Positions 33,105 to 45,662 of a DNA stretch of 64,000 nt are shown piece after piece; within the stretch, counting starts at the first letter, position 1; each line of letters opens with the position of its first letter. Both the position numbers and the translations under genes were made by a program. Source of the DNA: Apiospora phragmitis (lineage: Eukaryota; Ascomycota; Sordariomycetes; Amphisphaeriales; Apiosporaceae); the NCBI GenBank assembly GCA_038363925.1, contig JAQQWL010000006.1, positions 3,886,501 through 3,950,500 of the forward strand. Reading direction: 5' to 3'. A model generated the notes under the pieces. That model was not told the DNA's origin and made no database searches. It saw only the letters and a list, made by a program, of their open reading frames with translations.

Positions 33105-36100
33105 TTAACACCCGCCAACGCCGCCGTCTTCGAGGCTTTCATCCCAGCCGCCAGTGCTCAACAGCCACTCACCGACCCTCTCCTTGACACCGGTCATGGC
33201 GTCACCGAGCGCGCCTTCCCACTGATCGTGGACGACACGTACTTTCTCCTTGAGATCATCGGTTTCCTGCTCCTGCTCCTGCCGTCGCTCGTCATCCACG
33301 ACATGCTGCTCGCGGCCCTCGGCCTCCTTGACCTTGGACCGGGCTATCAGGATCGCCTCTTTCACCTCGTGCAACAGGCACAGGAGGTTGGTTTGGCTCT
33401 CGATGAACTGGTACGTGCTCTTCTCGGCGTGGAGCAGGAGACTGAATAGGTACTGCAGCGGGTGCTGGTGGTAGCTGGGCGTCTCGTCATACTCGGTGGG
33501 TGGGATGTGGATGTGAAAGCGCTCGTCCACGACGGGCGGAATCTTCTCCAGCAAACGCTTGAGCGGCGTCGCAATGTCCCAGAAAGCATTAAGCTGCATG
33601 TCGACGCCGCGCTCGACGTTTTCGGATACCACGTCTCGGAACTCGCAGGTTCGCTGCAGTACCTCGTTTGCAAATGCTAGGCGCCGCGTCGCTGCGTCTT
33701 TGGCAAAGAAGTTGAGAGCCGTGGCCGCCTTTTCTTCATTGCCCGCTTGCTGGTAAGGCGTTATAATTATGTCGCGGTATCGGTCATTACGATCACTTAA
33801 TAGGTCGTATAGATCCCTGTGTAATGACTCGCGTGCCTCAAAGATCCACTTCAGAAGTGTCAGCTTCTCGAGCAGTTCAGGATGCTCGTCGCCTTCTTCT
33901 TGAGGAAGGTTCGGGTCCGCGGCGTGCGTATCAACGAACAGCCGAGACCGTAGCTCATTGAAAAGGGAGGTAGCCTTCGCAATGCGTGTTGTAAGCATTT
34001 CGTTGAGGGGTCTGACTACCTCTGACTGAAACCGTTCGAATTCTTGCTTGTCCAGGTCTTTCGCTTGTACTTGCTCAGTCTCATTCGAGTCGGCTTCGAT
34101 AGCAGCGGCTTCACCATAGGACATGTTGCCGCTGCTGATTTCTTGCTGCAAGTTCACACGCAGGGCCTGCCGACGTTGAATCGCTGCTTCGGCGGCCTCC
34201 TCACGGATCTTTTGACTGTCCTGCTTAAAGTGTTCCTTGGTCTCTTGAAGCTGTGTCATATCGCTCAAAGAGCGTACAAGAGTTCGAATCAAGGTCAGTT
34301 CAGGGTGGTTATTATTCACAGCTGGGTGGTGCCGCGGGTAAGGTGGTGGCAGCGTCACAAGCCGGGAGACGTCCAGATGAGACGGGCTAGGCGTGTTCGG
34401 CGTAGATGCCGGTAGGGATAGTAAGGAGCTTCTAACTGGTTGAGGGGTTTGGGACTGTTCTTCCTCGTGCCAACCGACTTTCTCGGGGGGATATTCGTTA
34501 GATGGCTCAAAGACGCTGGAGCTGGCAGGACCGGCCCCGTCATTCGGTCCGTCGCGCCATTGGAGTGCTTCGCGAGCTTCCTTTGGCACACCCATGTACT
34601 TGGATTCTCGCTTGGATCTTTCGAGCCGCTGTGATTGATCTCCAGTGGAGTCGGCCTCCCACCAACGACTTGCCGTCCGCCCGCGAGAGCTAGACTCATC
34701 AGGAGCCTCGCTGATGCTCATACTAAGGATAGGTGATAACGAGGGCATGAAGTTCGAGTTTGATTGCCAATTGGAGTTGTTAGGACCGCCAATTGGAGAA
34801 ACGGGGATACTGGCCGTGGCGGGAGCAGAGTGCGGTTGTGGTTGCGCGGCTTCCCGCCCAAAAACAGAACTCATTGAATTGCGCTGCGATCTGGACTCTG
34901 ACATTTGAGGTGCCCATTCGCTCGTCTGGGATGTGTTGGAGTCCCGCCTGGTTCGCATAGGACGAAATAGGTCCCTTGTCAAGTCGAAAATCTCGGAGCC
35001 CATCGCGCCAATAGCAGAGTTGTACCTTTCTCGTCGGATCCTGGATTCATTGACGAAGAACTCAGCAAACAGCTTCACGCGGTCAGCATCTGAATCTGCG
35101 GTTGCCTCTTGTCGAGCGAAGGCTTGGAAGCGCTCAATCGTCGCGGTACAGAACTGGTCTGCTGTCTGACTGACGACGGCATGCTTGGTCACCGGTGTTG
35201 AAGACAGCATCCCCACCAAGCTCCCTGTTGAATTCAGCATATCTGGCCGTATGCTAGAGCTTGAAGCAGAGCGGCTTTGCGGAGGCGGTGTTGGCAAGCC
35301 TTTGGGTGCCATTGGGTGGGTATGAGGCGTTATGGGATACATCTTATGAGGTAGAGGAGAAAATGGAGGCGTTGGAGTCTCCGCAAGCAATCCAGCCGAA
35401 CGGCGTGGTGTCGTGTGCTGAGAATCAATTCGATGTTCACCAACCCGACTACTTGTGCTTGGTGCACTGTATGGGGCTTTGTGCCCGGAGAGCCGAGAAG
35501 GATGAGCACCATATGGAACAACGATATCAGAGAGTGGCTGAATGCCGGCACTGGATTCGCCGGTGAAGGGTCTTGTGCGGCTTTCAGCTCGCCTTTCACG
35601 CAGAGTCTTCTCCAACTTAATAGCATTATTTCTTGATAGTTGTCCACCCGCAGAACTGGAAGTCGACGCGGATTCAAGAGGCTGTGGAGACGAAGTACTA
35701 GCACTCGATGTATCGATGTTCAAGACGGGCTGAGGCCGTTTGCCATTTGGCTGACGTTCATGTTCGTTCCAATCTGCTGGTGTGGGCGGTACAGGACCAA
35801 GTGCTGTGATACCCTCCGGTACGGGGCGCCTCGTGGGCGGCGATGCAATAGGTTCGGTTGTCCGATTCAAGCTTTGAGACCTGGAATTTGACGGAGGTGG
35901 CCCAGGCGGAGGGGGTGGCAGTGGCAACCCCGGCTCCCATCTTGATTGTGATGTGGAGCGTGATCGAGCGGAGGTGGGAGTTTCGACTGCACTTGCCGAT
36001 GTAGCTCGCCGCGCGTTTGGCGGAATTGCGGAAGAGTCCGTGTCAGATCGCTCAAGCCTGTGTGGTATATTCAGAGCGAGGGGTTGTGGCCTAGAAATAG

Positions 36101-36687
36101 ATGCATGCTGATGAGTATCTGGCGGGGTCAGGGCTTCAGAGGTTTCCCGACGTCTCCCAAACGATGGAAGACCAAAACGCCTCTCCCGCGACGCGCCCCG
36201 GCCACCGGAATTTGGTGGTGGTGGGAAATTCTGATTGCTCGGCGGCTCCGGCGACGGCCTGTGGAAACTGCTAGCAGGTACGCGTGGGGCCGATATATTT
36301 GACGGTGTGGACTCAAATGCCGTGCTGACTGGCCTCTGGCTACGCGGTGGAGAATAGGGGAGGAGGTGGAAGTGGCGATGCTGGAGGCACATCAGTATCT
36401 AGCACGCGGTTGAATAAACAATATCTGATTAACTCACATTGAGGCGGCTCTGGCGGGGTAAATTGATGTGTCCGTTCCGGACCAACAGCGGGAGATGGCG
36501 CCCATTCTTGAGGATTGTATGGTTGTACGGAACTCAGAGAAGTGTGGGTTGATGAATAGGCATAAGGCGAAGACACAGACACGGCGGAGTGAGGCGTATG
36601 CTGGCCATACGTCCCTCCAAGTGAAGTCGTCAGTAGGGGATTGAGCGTCTGACGAAGCCTTGAAGTCGAGTCGCGACTACCGTTCAT
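33105..36687 (-). CDS. Large, mostly disordered protein with C-terminal helical domain, unknown function
   Basis: Exons 36438-36687 and 33105-36328, joined across a 109-nt intron (GTGAGT...GGCCAG), give about 1,157 residues; the acceptor was chosen because it alone keeps the phase. The first 650 residues are Ser/Pro-rich and disordered, with proline runs (LPLPPPPPGPPPSN) and many SP/TP sites, suggesting phosphoregulation. A conserved-looking island around residues 490-560 reads DQFCTATIERFQAFARQEA...FAEFFVNESRIRRERY, and the C-terminal 380 residues are predicted helical and coiled-coil (ELTLIRTLVRSLSDM through QYLFSLLLHAEKSTYQFIESQ). There is no signal peptide, membrane segment or enzyme motif. 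It may be a cytoskeletal, polarity or signalling scaffold, but I do not recognise the family. Confidence 0.75.
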
Positions 36688-39600
36688 CTTTAGTCCTTAA
36701 AAAGATGGCACTAGGTGTGTCTTTCTACCAAGGAGAAGTCGTCGTCGACTGAACGGCGCGCGGATCAATACAGAGAGCGTCGCGAAAGGTTTCCGGAACT
36801 ACCAGCCGCCGCCGATGTGTCCCGACCAGAGATTATCTCTTGCTGTATACGCAGACGTGGAGGGATCTGCTTCAGATGGCGACATGCATTACCCGACAAT
36901 TGCTGATGAAAGTCGTGGTACGGGCGGTAATGGTAAGTCGTCACGGTCGGAGATTCGACGCTGGTAACACTTGCGCAGGATGGACAAAAAGAGAGAATTG
37001 GATGCAGGACAGAGGTTCAGATTGAGATCAAACCACTGGATAGGCGGGACGACAGCAAACGATCTAGTCCCTTGGCACCCTGGTCTCTGGCTGCATGAAG
37101 GTTCCTCTTCACGTACATGCTGCCAAGAGCGAGCACGCATGCATGTGGGAGCAACACCAGGGAGGGCAGTAAATGGGTACGGGTTGAGCGAGTGCCCCTC
37201 TCGACCACACCTCAAGACCTCTGCGAGGTTGGTCACAAATATGGAACTGTTGGAGACTAGCAGTCCTGCTTGACCTAGCCGATAAAGGAAGCAAAATACG
37301 ACGGTACTCATGCAAGTACAATCATGCGTGAGTGGCATCGGGATGGAGGAGTGGGAGGCCATGTACGTACGTACAATGAATGTATTCTCGGCCTCCTATA
37401 TGTGAAGTGCCGGGCTGTCAATTTGCAGCGTAGGCGACGCCGACGCTAACTGCTCTGGCTGGACCGCCTTTTGGCATGCTCAGAGCCAGCTCGTTTTGGC
37501 CCTCTCACATCTAGCCCTGTCTTCGTTACACGGGAGCTGGAGCGCGATCAGCGATCAAATGGAGGGAGGCGGGAGAAAGGACCGGGGGCCAAGAAAGGAT
37601 TGGCTGTTAGTCGGCATCTTCTTGATGATATTGGTCAGAACAGACGGTGGAGGCATTCTATATTTGGATCACTATGTCTCTCGAAGTTAGACTCTTCTCG
37701 CCAGGTGCCAAGGCCGTTCACAGTTCTCGCAAGATTCACCTCCAATTGGTTTGATGGCTGCCGGCGCTTACAGGCTCCATTACCCCTGTACAGCTGGGAG
37801 ACAGCAATTGGCTGCTGGAATTTACCCCCGCGAATCCACCCGAGGCACTAAAGAGAGGGGGTCAATTATCAGGGTTGCAACTCGAACTTCGAGAACGCAT
37901 TCCTTTCTCGCCATGTCATGCGAAGTAACCCCAACCAACAACCAACATTGAGTGCTGACCAGACACTTAATCAATGGTACTATATCCATCCTACAAACAG
38001 TATTACATAATGTGCCGCGCCTTGATTTTAGTATTCGCGCGGCAGCAGGTATGCAAGCCCAATGCAGTCATGGCCGGGAGCTAAGCTTGGAATTCCATTA
38101 CCACAGGAGCCACGGGAGCCTCATATTGAGAGACATGCCGTAAGCCCATGCTAGCATATATAGTCCCGCATTTCCTCTCTTTTAATAACCATGCAGCTGT
38201 AGCTAACCACGGATCTTGAGTTTCCCGGGCTTTTCGGGCTGCTTATTCACCGGGGTCGTGACTCTACAGTTCGCGCGGACGCTTTTATCATTGCTTTCTA
38301 TGCTTGCTTGTTCTGTCTTAAGCGGCGGCCATAACTATCAGCCCCACCTACAAATGTACCAAATATAGAGAGCTACGTACGGGCGGCACTTGACAGTCTT
38401 GACTGATGACTGGTCAAGTACTCTCCCCACATTTCAGGCTCATTGACCAGGAAGAGCAACTCGAACATCAGTGGACGTTGACCTGGCATACGGCGAGAGC
38501 TATATTTAGCACTTGAAACAATCATCACTTCCCCATCTCAGACAAGCCGAGTTACTCCGCTTGGCGGCTTCGAGAGTAGATGCAGCCGTAGATGCAGCCC
38601 AGGGGGTTAGGCGATCCATCGCAGAAGTGGCTTTTGGTTGTTCCAAACGAGTGTTGACTCGGACAGGCAAGGCTTTGAACTTTGGCCAGGAGCACTAAAG
38701 ACAAGCCAATAGATTAACATCCGGAGTAATGACGGACAGAGCTATATATAAAATAACATATAACACCAACGGCGGTCTGGCAGGATTGGCCGGACTATCC
38801 CGACTGTTTTAATCAAGCTGCAACGAGAGAAGGATGCGAATCTTTTGACGAACGGAGTGTGCTCCGTTATTGTGTCCGTGCCTAACTGACCGGGGGTGTT
38901 CATCGAAACCAAAATTAGCAATTGAAGCTACTGAGCTGCGACTGTGATCTCAAGGTTGAAAGTTGCAATGAATCAGAATAAAAGCACAGCTTGCAGTCTT
39001 GTATCAAATACGGAATACATACGCACTTCCAGACGCCCACTGCGGTGTTCTGCGATCAGTAGCCCAACGAGAACCTTTATCATAAAGTTTGATGGGCAAT
39101 CGGGCGGTCGGGGTCATCAGTCGGTCCGAGTTGTCGTCGTCTTCAGAAAAAGTATACGGGGCCAGTAAATTTTCACTTAGCAAAGATCTCGTTCATGATG
39201 ACTTCCCCAGTTCGAGCTAGATATCTACCTACTTATGAGAGCTTCGTACGACTGAGTCCATCGTAAATCTGGCCTGACTGACTGCTGCTGTGCCTTTCCT
39301 CGGTGTTTCTTGGCAGATAGCAAGGCTGGCCGGCTGCAAACTTGTGGTGGCCGGCCTATCAGCTGAATGCGGTTAGGCACATTCGCTTGGTGGGGCTGGA
39401 GGGGTCTAGCCAATCCGGTGCTCAGGCCGGCTTAGGTCAATGGAAACAGAGAGGGACCACAGCTTCTGCAGCCTTGGTTTGGCAATGCTGGATTTTCTAG
39501 ATCTTTCCCTCACCTTTCCTCTCTGCCCTTCCATCTTCTTCTTCTCTTCTTTTCCTCGTGGCCTCGTGCCCCCTCAGCCGCCTTCTCCTAGCTACAAAAT

Positions 39601-39981
39601 CAATTGCCCTTCCTACATATTGAGAGTGTCAGGTAGACTGTGAAGGTTGCTGAGAAACTACTACTGCTTTGATCCAAACTGATCTGATCTGACTGTCAGC
39701 AGCTCCTTGTTCGGTAAGTCGCTCTGATATGCTATCCCTCTGCATGTCATCTCGATGTGCAGATTTTTCCTTTACATGATGAGAACCCAGCTGGCACCAG
39801 TCATAGGGTGACTTGTACTCCCTCCTTTGATGACCACAATGCTTTGGTCTACGACCTCTCTCTGATACCCTTCAACCCAACCCACTATGTTGCAGCATGC
39901 ATTGGCGGGACTTGAGCTGACAATTCGCTTCACATAGGTCACCACCTCTCCATTACGGTCCCTCGCTCTCCGATTTTCAAC
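36688..39981. other. Gene-free 3.3-kb interval
   Basis: It lies between the 5' ends of two divergent genes. Only short frames are present, with no motif. The right end carries a CT-rich tract typical of promoters of highly expressed fungal genes. No tRNA, transposon or repeat was recognised. Confidence 0.4.
39503..39556 (+). promoter_or_regulatory. CT-rich tract upstream of aha1
   Basis: A long pyrimidine stretch about 430-480 bp upstream of the aha1 start. CT tracts often mark transcription starts of housekeeping genes in filamentous fungi. The assignment rests on composition and position only. Confidence 0.35.
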
Positions 39982-41120
39982 ATGGCTCTTCACAACCCCA
40001 ACAACTGGCACTGGGTCGATAAGGATGTTATTGAGTGGGCAAGAGATTGGTTCAACAAGAACTTGGTAGATGTTGCGGCTGAGCAAGGGGATGTCAATGT
40101 CAAGATCAGCAAGGTTGTCAGTGCCGATGGCGACGTCAACGTCAGTCAGCGAAAGGGCAAGGTCATCACCTATTACGATGTCAAACTGGTGTTAGAGTTC
40201 TCTGGTATGTTCGGTAGCTGTCATTTGGTTGCCGAGTCGAGACTGACCAGGTCAAGGCAATGCTCCTGGCGTAGAGGACGTTTCGGGTACGTTCACCGTC
40301 CCGGAAGTCACACATGATGATGAGCAGATTGTGGTAAGTGCATGTCTTGTAGTAGTAGTCGTAAAATTGGCCGGTGGCTTATCTGTCTCCAGATCGAGGA
40401 CCTCACCATCCACTCGGAGTCGGCTGAAAAGCAATTGGTGCGGGATCTCATCCGATCCCAGCTCAAGCCGCAATTGATCGAGCAGCTTAAGAAGCTCACG
40501 CCTGCTCTGATCGCTGAGCATGGTAAGGATATCCAGCACGCGCCTGGCTCCAACCCTTCCAGTGGATTCTCCACTCCCAAGCAGCATTTCCCTTCTGTTC
40601 CCAAGGCAGCCAACGCCGGCTCGACCGCGGCTACCCAAGACAACAAGGGTGGTGTGGTGAACACTACTACACTTGTCGAATCCGAGGAATTCAAGACCAC
40701 TGCCGAACAGCTCTATCAGACCTTCACCGATCCCCAGCGTCTTGCCGCCTTTACTCGTGCCCCTCCGAAGAAGTTCGAAGGTGCGAAGAAGGGTGGTAAG
40801 TTCGAGTTGTTCGATGGCAATGTCTCGGGAGAGTTTGTTGAGCTCGCGCCCACCAAGATTGTCCAGACGTGGCGCCTGAACCAGTGGCCTGCCGGGCATT
40901 TCTCTCAGCAGACCCTTGAGTTCGAACAGAACGATGCTGATGGCGTTACCAACATGCGCGTCACCTGGACTGGGGTTCCTGTTGGTCAAGAGGATGTGAC
41001 TAAGCGTAACTGGGGCGAGTACTATGTCCGCAGCATCAAGCAGACCTTTGGGTAAGTCATCCCGAGTACGTCGCAGACAGGCTTCTCTAACTATGTTGCA
41101 GGTTCGGAACCGTCTTGTAA
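39982..41120 (+). CDS. aha1: Hsp90 co-chaperone AHA1
   Basis: Four exons (39982-40204, 40257-40333, 40393-41051, 41102-41120) with introns of 50-60 nt give about 325 residues with all phases consistent. The N-terminal AHA1 domain starts with NPNNWHWVDKDVIEWARDWF, containing the NxNNWHW signature that stimulates the Hsp90 ATPase, and ends around LKKLTPALIAEHGKDI. A Ser/Gly/Pro linker leads into the C-terminal START-like domain (TTLVESEEFKTTAEQLYQTF, then DGNVSGEFVELAPTKIVQTWRL and MRVTWTGVPVGQED). The last exon encodes only FGTVL and the stop, a typical tiny terminal exon. The protein acts in the cytosol with Hsp90 and its client kinases. No damage is seen. Confidence 0.92.
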
Positions 41121-41321
41121 TATGACGTTTCTTCCAACGATGGCGTTTAGAGTGTAATTGGGCATAAGGCAGAAGATGCTTGCCTTCACAGGCACAGTAT
41201 CCTGCAAATCTAGACAGCTCACGTTAGAACATGAGTCCCGTAGATGAGACACGTTTTGAAATACTTTTTTCGGGCAGGAATTGTTTGAGAAATCACGCGA
41301 CACGATTTCACGTTAAATAAC

Positions 41322-42671
41322 TTAAAAAAAACACCCCAGCCATATTAACTCCCTCATTACACAGTGACGCATGTTCTCCATACTCAACCCTTTAGCAGTT
41401 GAACAGTTGAACCCCATGTTCCCCTCGCGGTCTCCGTTCTCGTAGCCCGACTTCTTCAGGGTGCACTGGTGGCTGCTGCCACTGGCGCTGCTCTTGTCGC
41501 CGCCGCAGTCCCACGTCTGCCCATTGTACTTGAAGGCCACGGCGTCCTTGCCGCCCTTGCCAGCCTGCATGTCGAACGTGTACGGCAGTTTGGACTTGAC
41601 CGAGAGCCAGCTCTTGTCGTCGACGGCGGTCTTCTGGTAGTGCCCGATCTGGGCGCCGGCCCCGTCGAAGATCTGCACCCCGAAGGCGAACTTGTCCCCA
41701 TTGCCGTAACGATTGCGCTGGTACTGTATGACGTGTGCGGTGCCTGGTTACATTTGATTGATTGTCAGCAAGAAAAAGCAATCGTTTTGGGGACAAGGGG
41801 TTCGCGCCCGGGTAAGAAACAGAGGAAAGGACCTAACGTACACTAGCCGGGATTGTAGGACTTCTGGTCGGCGTCCGGGTACATGAGATTGATGCCAAAG
41901 GCACTGACGCTGGCCCGCTTGAGCTGCGGGAGGCCGCATCTCCACGACTTCCTTTCCGTGCCGGCCCCCTCGTCGCGCCCGGTGCAGAGCTGGCGCTCGT
42001 TGTTGCCGGACTTCTTCTGGGCGTCGAGGACGTCCTGGACCTTCATCTCCTCCCAGTTGTTCAGGGCCGCGAACTGCAGGACGGGGTCATGGAGCCTGTG
42101 TTATTGGGGGCGCATACATAGCACATTGATCAGGTTCTTGGGACGTTTTGCTTGCTGGACACACACAAGTATTTCATCATTATTATGACCATACTCTGGA
42201 TAGGTACGCTTACCCGTACTCCTTGTTCCCGTCCTTGCCGCCGGCCTGCGTGAAGGTGACGGAGAAGTCGCCGACGAGGTCGTGGCGGAAGTACTGACGC
42301 CCGCCGAGGAAGCACGCGCTCCAGGGGCCCATGCGGTCGCCGTACCCGTTGTTCTGGCGGCAGTTGACGTACGTCTGGCAGTAGCCGCCTGCCGTCGTCC
42401 GCAGGAGGACGCACTTGTCGGGCACGTCCGGGTCGTAGGCGTTCTTGGCCGTCAGGTAGTCCTTGACGGCGTCATAGAGCTTCCAGACATTGAGGCCCGC
42501 CATCTCCCGTGGGGCGACGACGGCCCCAGTGCCGGCTTCGCCTCGTCTGACTCCGCTGAGAATGGTGGCAGCTGCAGCGGCGGGCACCAGTAGGCTCTGG
42601 CAGGTGATCAGGGAGGCCAGGACGGAGGTTGTTGCGGCTGTTCGCAAGTTGACCTGTTGTTGGGGCGCCAT
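41322..42671 (-). CDS. Secreted protein of unknown function, cysteine-containing
   Basis: Exons 42214-42671, 41848-42095 and 41322-41743 give about 375 residues. The start MAPQQQVNLRTAATTSVLASL opens a probable signal peptide ending in an Ala run; an in-frame ATG at 42692 would add seven residues and weaken it. The mature part has at least nine Cys, including DKCVLLRTTAGGYCQTYVNC, WSACFLGG, QLCTG, WRCGLP, TWDCGG and HQCTLKKSG, so disulphide bonding is likely. The first intron is a normal GTAAGC...CAG. The second keeps the frame only if it starts GCTAGT at 41847 (a GC-AG intron); the nearby GT sites give the wrong phase or a stop. No domain was recognised. It lies a few kb from the RIP-degraded block, a setting where fast-evolving secreted proteins are often found, but an effector role is unproven. 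Confidence 0.6.
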
Positions 42672-43700
42672 TCTTCGATACAGCCAAGGCAATATGAGAA
42701 TGACTATGTGTTTGGTGTCGAGCTATGCAAAGAGTCGGCCAGATATGTTCATGGCTTCAGGTCCTTGGGGGTTCTGGATTCTTGGTTTTGATTGCCTACT
42801 CTTCTTGTACTACGAAACACTGTAAGACTTGACGCCATATATACCGGTCCTTGGTATACCGATTCGGAACCGATCATCATAGTATACAGATGCTTCCGGG
42901 ACCGATCATTGTCAGCATACCCGTACTTTCGGGGCCGAGGTTGAAGAACAACAGCTCTGGAAAAGTGGTTGATGTGTCTTCTATCATCGGCAACGTGATA
43001 TCTTCTCAACAACACTGTGGCAGTGTTTCTAACTTGAGCCCTATCATCGCTTTAGACATCCATATATTGTGACTAGCGGCACTGAATGCTTGATTCATAT
43101 TGGTTGATCTTGGCATGGGCGAATGGACAAACGTTTCCTCTCCTAGCTGTCGGGGCCGACTCAAAGGGGGGAGGGGGCTGCTATCGCCCTAGCCCTGTTA
43201 GCGTAGATCGAAGGGAGCAGCTGACAATACACCCAAGAAGACGGCTTTGATCACTTGCTATAGTAAGCGATCCCCACTGACTCTTGCTTGTTCTAGGGTC
43301 TCATGTTAGTCTAGATGTAACCTACATGTGATGCCGGTTATTAAAGTGGAAGTGGATAGCGCCTCGCTAGCTACCAGCCCTATGATTACCCCTGAGAGTC
43401 ATTAGAAATTCGATGCTAGATGCCCGGGTTACCTGATAACCTGCTGTTTGCGTAATACGTTACAGAATCTAGATAGCATGATTCGGCGCTTCTTTATTAA
43501 TACTCAAAGGTTCAACTCCATTTAGATGTTAGACTCTTGATATTCTTGCAAATCTTGAACAGTTTGTTATAGATTTTCAATACTACTTACGTACGTCTCC
43601 TGACTGCGTGCTCCAGCTGGCTTCTAACTAATGAGCCCCCAATCTACCATCCACCAAACAACCCAAACTACATATCTCGGTATTTTGGCATTGGGGCCTT
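42672..43700. other. Intergenic 1 kb
   Basis: Upstream of the secreted-protein gene and downstream of the small Tyr/Pro-rich gene. No supported gene or repeat was seen. Confidence 0.4.
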
Positions 43701-43994
43701 TTACCGGTACGGATGCGTGTTAGGGTTCGGATAGGCAGCCGCCCAGCTGGCGGGCGGGTAGTGCTGCCCGGCCGGGTTCAGCCCCGTCACGGAGTGCCCG
43801 CCCCATCCGCTGCTGGGCTGCACGACCCAGGGCGAGGCCACGCCGCTCGACAGGGTCGGCTGGTACGTGCTATAGGGCGCGTTCGCCGGCAGGAAGCTCT
43901 GCGGGTAGAACGTCGCGGCGCCGGGGTTGAACTGGAAGCGCTGCGGGGGCGGGTCGGCCCAGTTGGGGTTGTAGTAGGGGTTGTAGTAGGACAT
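43701..43994 (-). CDS. Small Tyr/Pro/Asn-rich protein
   Basis: An intronless 97-residue frame starts MSYYNPYYNPNW and is rich in Tyr, Pro, Asn and Ser with no charged clusters, no Cys, no signal peptide and no membrane segment. It is expected to be fully disordered and prone to phase separation or binding through aromatic residues. The frame has high-GC codon choice like the verified genes and a plausible Kozak context (GTGACC-ATG in the neighbourhood). The antisense strand is also open over the same span, but its Arg/Gly/Val-only composition marks it as a shadow. I do not recognise a family; it could be a stress- or development-induced small protein. Confidence 0.5.
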   Translation of the reverse strand: MSYYNPYYNPNWADPPPQRFQFNPGAATFYPQSFLPANAPYSTYQPTLSSGVASPWVVQPSSGWGGHSVTGLNPAGQHYPPASWAAAYPNPNTHPYR

Positions 43995-44526
43995 GGTGAC
44001 GATGTTTGATGTCTTGTTTGCTCTGGCTGTTTGGTGGTAGCTCTGGAATTGAGGAGAGAAGTTTGGAAAACAGCTTGGTTTTGTTACTGTGGATACGGTG
44101 ACTACGGTCTTGGTGTGTCGTGTTCTGTCTTTTATCTGATGTCTTGGTAAGAAGTGATGGAGTACCTTGTGCTTCGGACAGCGTCTACTTATAGGGGCTT
44201 TCTTTGGGTGTGTGTAACCAAGCCAGTCAACAACGAGTCAGGTTGATTTTCTGGACTTGCTATGATTGAAGGTCAGTCAGAGTAGCTGTGGCTTATGTTG
44301 TCAATAATTACAAACTAATAGGCCGAAGTAAGCTTTGCTCACATCCGACCAGGGTTATCGGTCGTTGCAGTGGCAGAGCAAGATACCATATCAAAAGCAT
44401 TGAACGAAGGAGCATCACTTCCTGAGGCTAGCACCACTCAGCATCTTCGAAGCCCTCTTTTTATCCCCCTCTGTAAAGACTGTCCAATCTGCAAGCTTCT
44501 CCTTCGGGAAGTCCTGCTCCCAGAGC
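43995..44526. other. Intergenic 0.5 kb
   Basis: Promoter side of the small Tyr/Pro-rich gene and 3' flank of the next minus-strand gene. A 73-codon plus-strand frame at 44370 lacks support. Confidence 0.4.
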
Positions 44527-45237
44527 TCAAAGCTCCGCCATCCCGATCTTGTGCCAGGGAATACCCAAGACCTTCGAGATCTTATCCTTGATGCAACTGG
44601 TGAAGAAAAAAGTCATCGATTTTTGCTTTTCCAACGCTTCGTCTTTGTCTTCGAAGAACATCCCAAGCATTCGATTGTCAAATGCTTGGGCTGCCGAACC
44701 CGATTTCTCCATGCCCTTGACCACACGGCTCTTGCTGTATGCCTTGGGCTTCATCCAGTCGCAAACTTCGTCGTAATCGAGCTCGAAGCCAGCGGTGTCG
44801 TAGGTGGGAGAGCCTTCGCGTCCCTTGCGGTAGCAGACATACAGATCGTGGAATGTTTCCGTCGGGTCGCGGAGTGACTCTTCCTCAAATAGCTTGTCTT
44901 TCTGAAAGGCGCCGAGACGTCCCTTGGGCTTGGGCAAGGGAGGTGGCCGGAACTTTTCGCGTTCAGACTCTGTCAAATCATATTTGTCATGTCTCGGCCG
45001 CTTCACCCGGCCAGGTGTGGGCCGCGGATCACGTAGTTGGCTCCGGTCATAGTCAAACTCGAGATCCGGGGTTGTGAGCCGCTGCTGCTGAGCCGGCGCA
45101 GCAGCATTGACGCCTGCTGTTGAGCTCTCTGCATGAGAAGCGGACACATCCCCTGCCGAAGAAGTCCTATTCTTTTTAGAAGAAGATGACGCGTCGTCCG
45201 AGATGTTATCGCTTTTACGTTTTGAAGCTCGAGGCAT
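44527..45237 (-). CDS. Conserved-looking nuclear-type protein, unknown function
   Basis: The open frame continues to an ATG at 45306, but the start at 45237 (MPRASKRKS) is preferred because it opens with a basic nuclear-localisation-like stretch (KRKSDN...SKKNR) and drops a hydrophobic prefix unlike the rest; this gives 236 residues. After a Ser/Ala-rich disordered part comes LTTPDLEFDYDRSQLRDPRPTPGRVKRPRHDKYDL, then an ordered C-terminal half with ETFHDLYVCYRKGREGSPTYDTAGFELDYDEVCDWM and a helical end. The Pro-Arg motif and the acidic/aromatic C-terminal domain suggest a small chromatin or RNA-linked protein, but that is only inference. No named domain was recognised. Confidence 0.65.
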   Translation of the reverse strand: MPRASKRKSDNISDDASSSSKKNRTSSAGDVSASHAESSTAGVNAAAPAQQQRLTTPDLEFDYDRSQLRDPRPTPGRVKRPRHDKYDLTESEREKFRPPPLPKPKGRLGAFQKDKLFEEESLRDPTETFHDLYVCYRKGREGSPTYDTAGFELDYDEVCDWMKPKAYSKSRVVKGMEKSGSAAQAFDNRMLGMFFEDKDEALEKQKSMTFFFTSCIKDKISKVLGIPWHKIGMAEL

Positions 45238-45662
45238 CGTAGCTGGGGAAGCTGAGAGTGAGCACCCAGCAAGCAGTTCCAACTTCAACTTAAAACAAAA
45301 CTGCAACGTATGTAAGGAACGTAGCTGGAAAGAGGATGGGAAAATCCTGCTTCATTACTAAATTGAGGGGGGAGGGACCGTTGACGTAGACCAGACCATC
45401 CTCGTTTCAAATGACGTCTGTTGAGATTGCGACATACGTGCTTGGTACGTCAAAGCTGCGACGCGAAAACACGTGATGATGCCCTCAACCATAATTGACC
45501 CACGTTCTTACCCTGCCATCTCGAACCAAGTTACCAATATTAGATCGATGCCCATTGTCAGATCTCAAGCTACCTACCTACTCAGCAACTCGAGCTTGTA
45601 AGGTATCAGTACGTATCGCAAGCAAGGGATGCATCGTCCAAAGACGGGGCCATCCTGGTGCA
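45238..45662. other. Short intergenic region
   Basis: About 425 bp between two minus-strand genes. It should contain the promoter of the nuclear-type gene and the methyltransferase terminator. No other element was seen. Confidence 0.45.
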
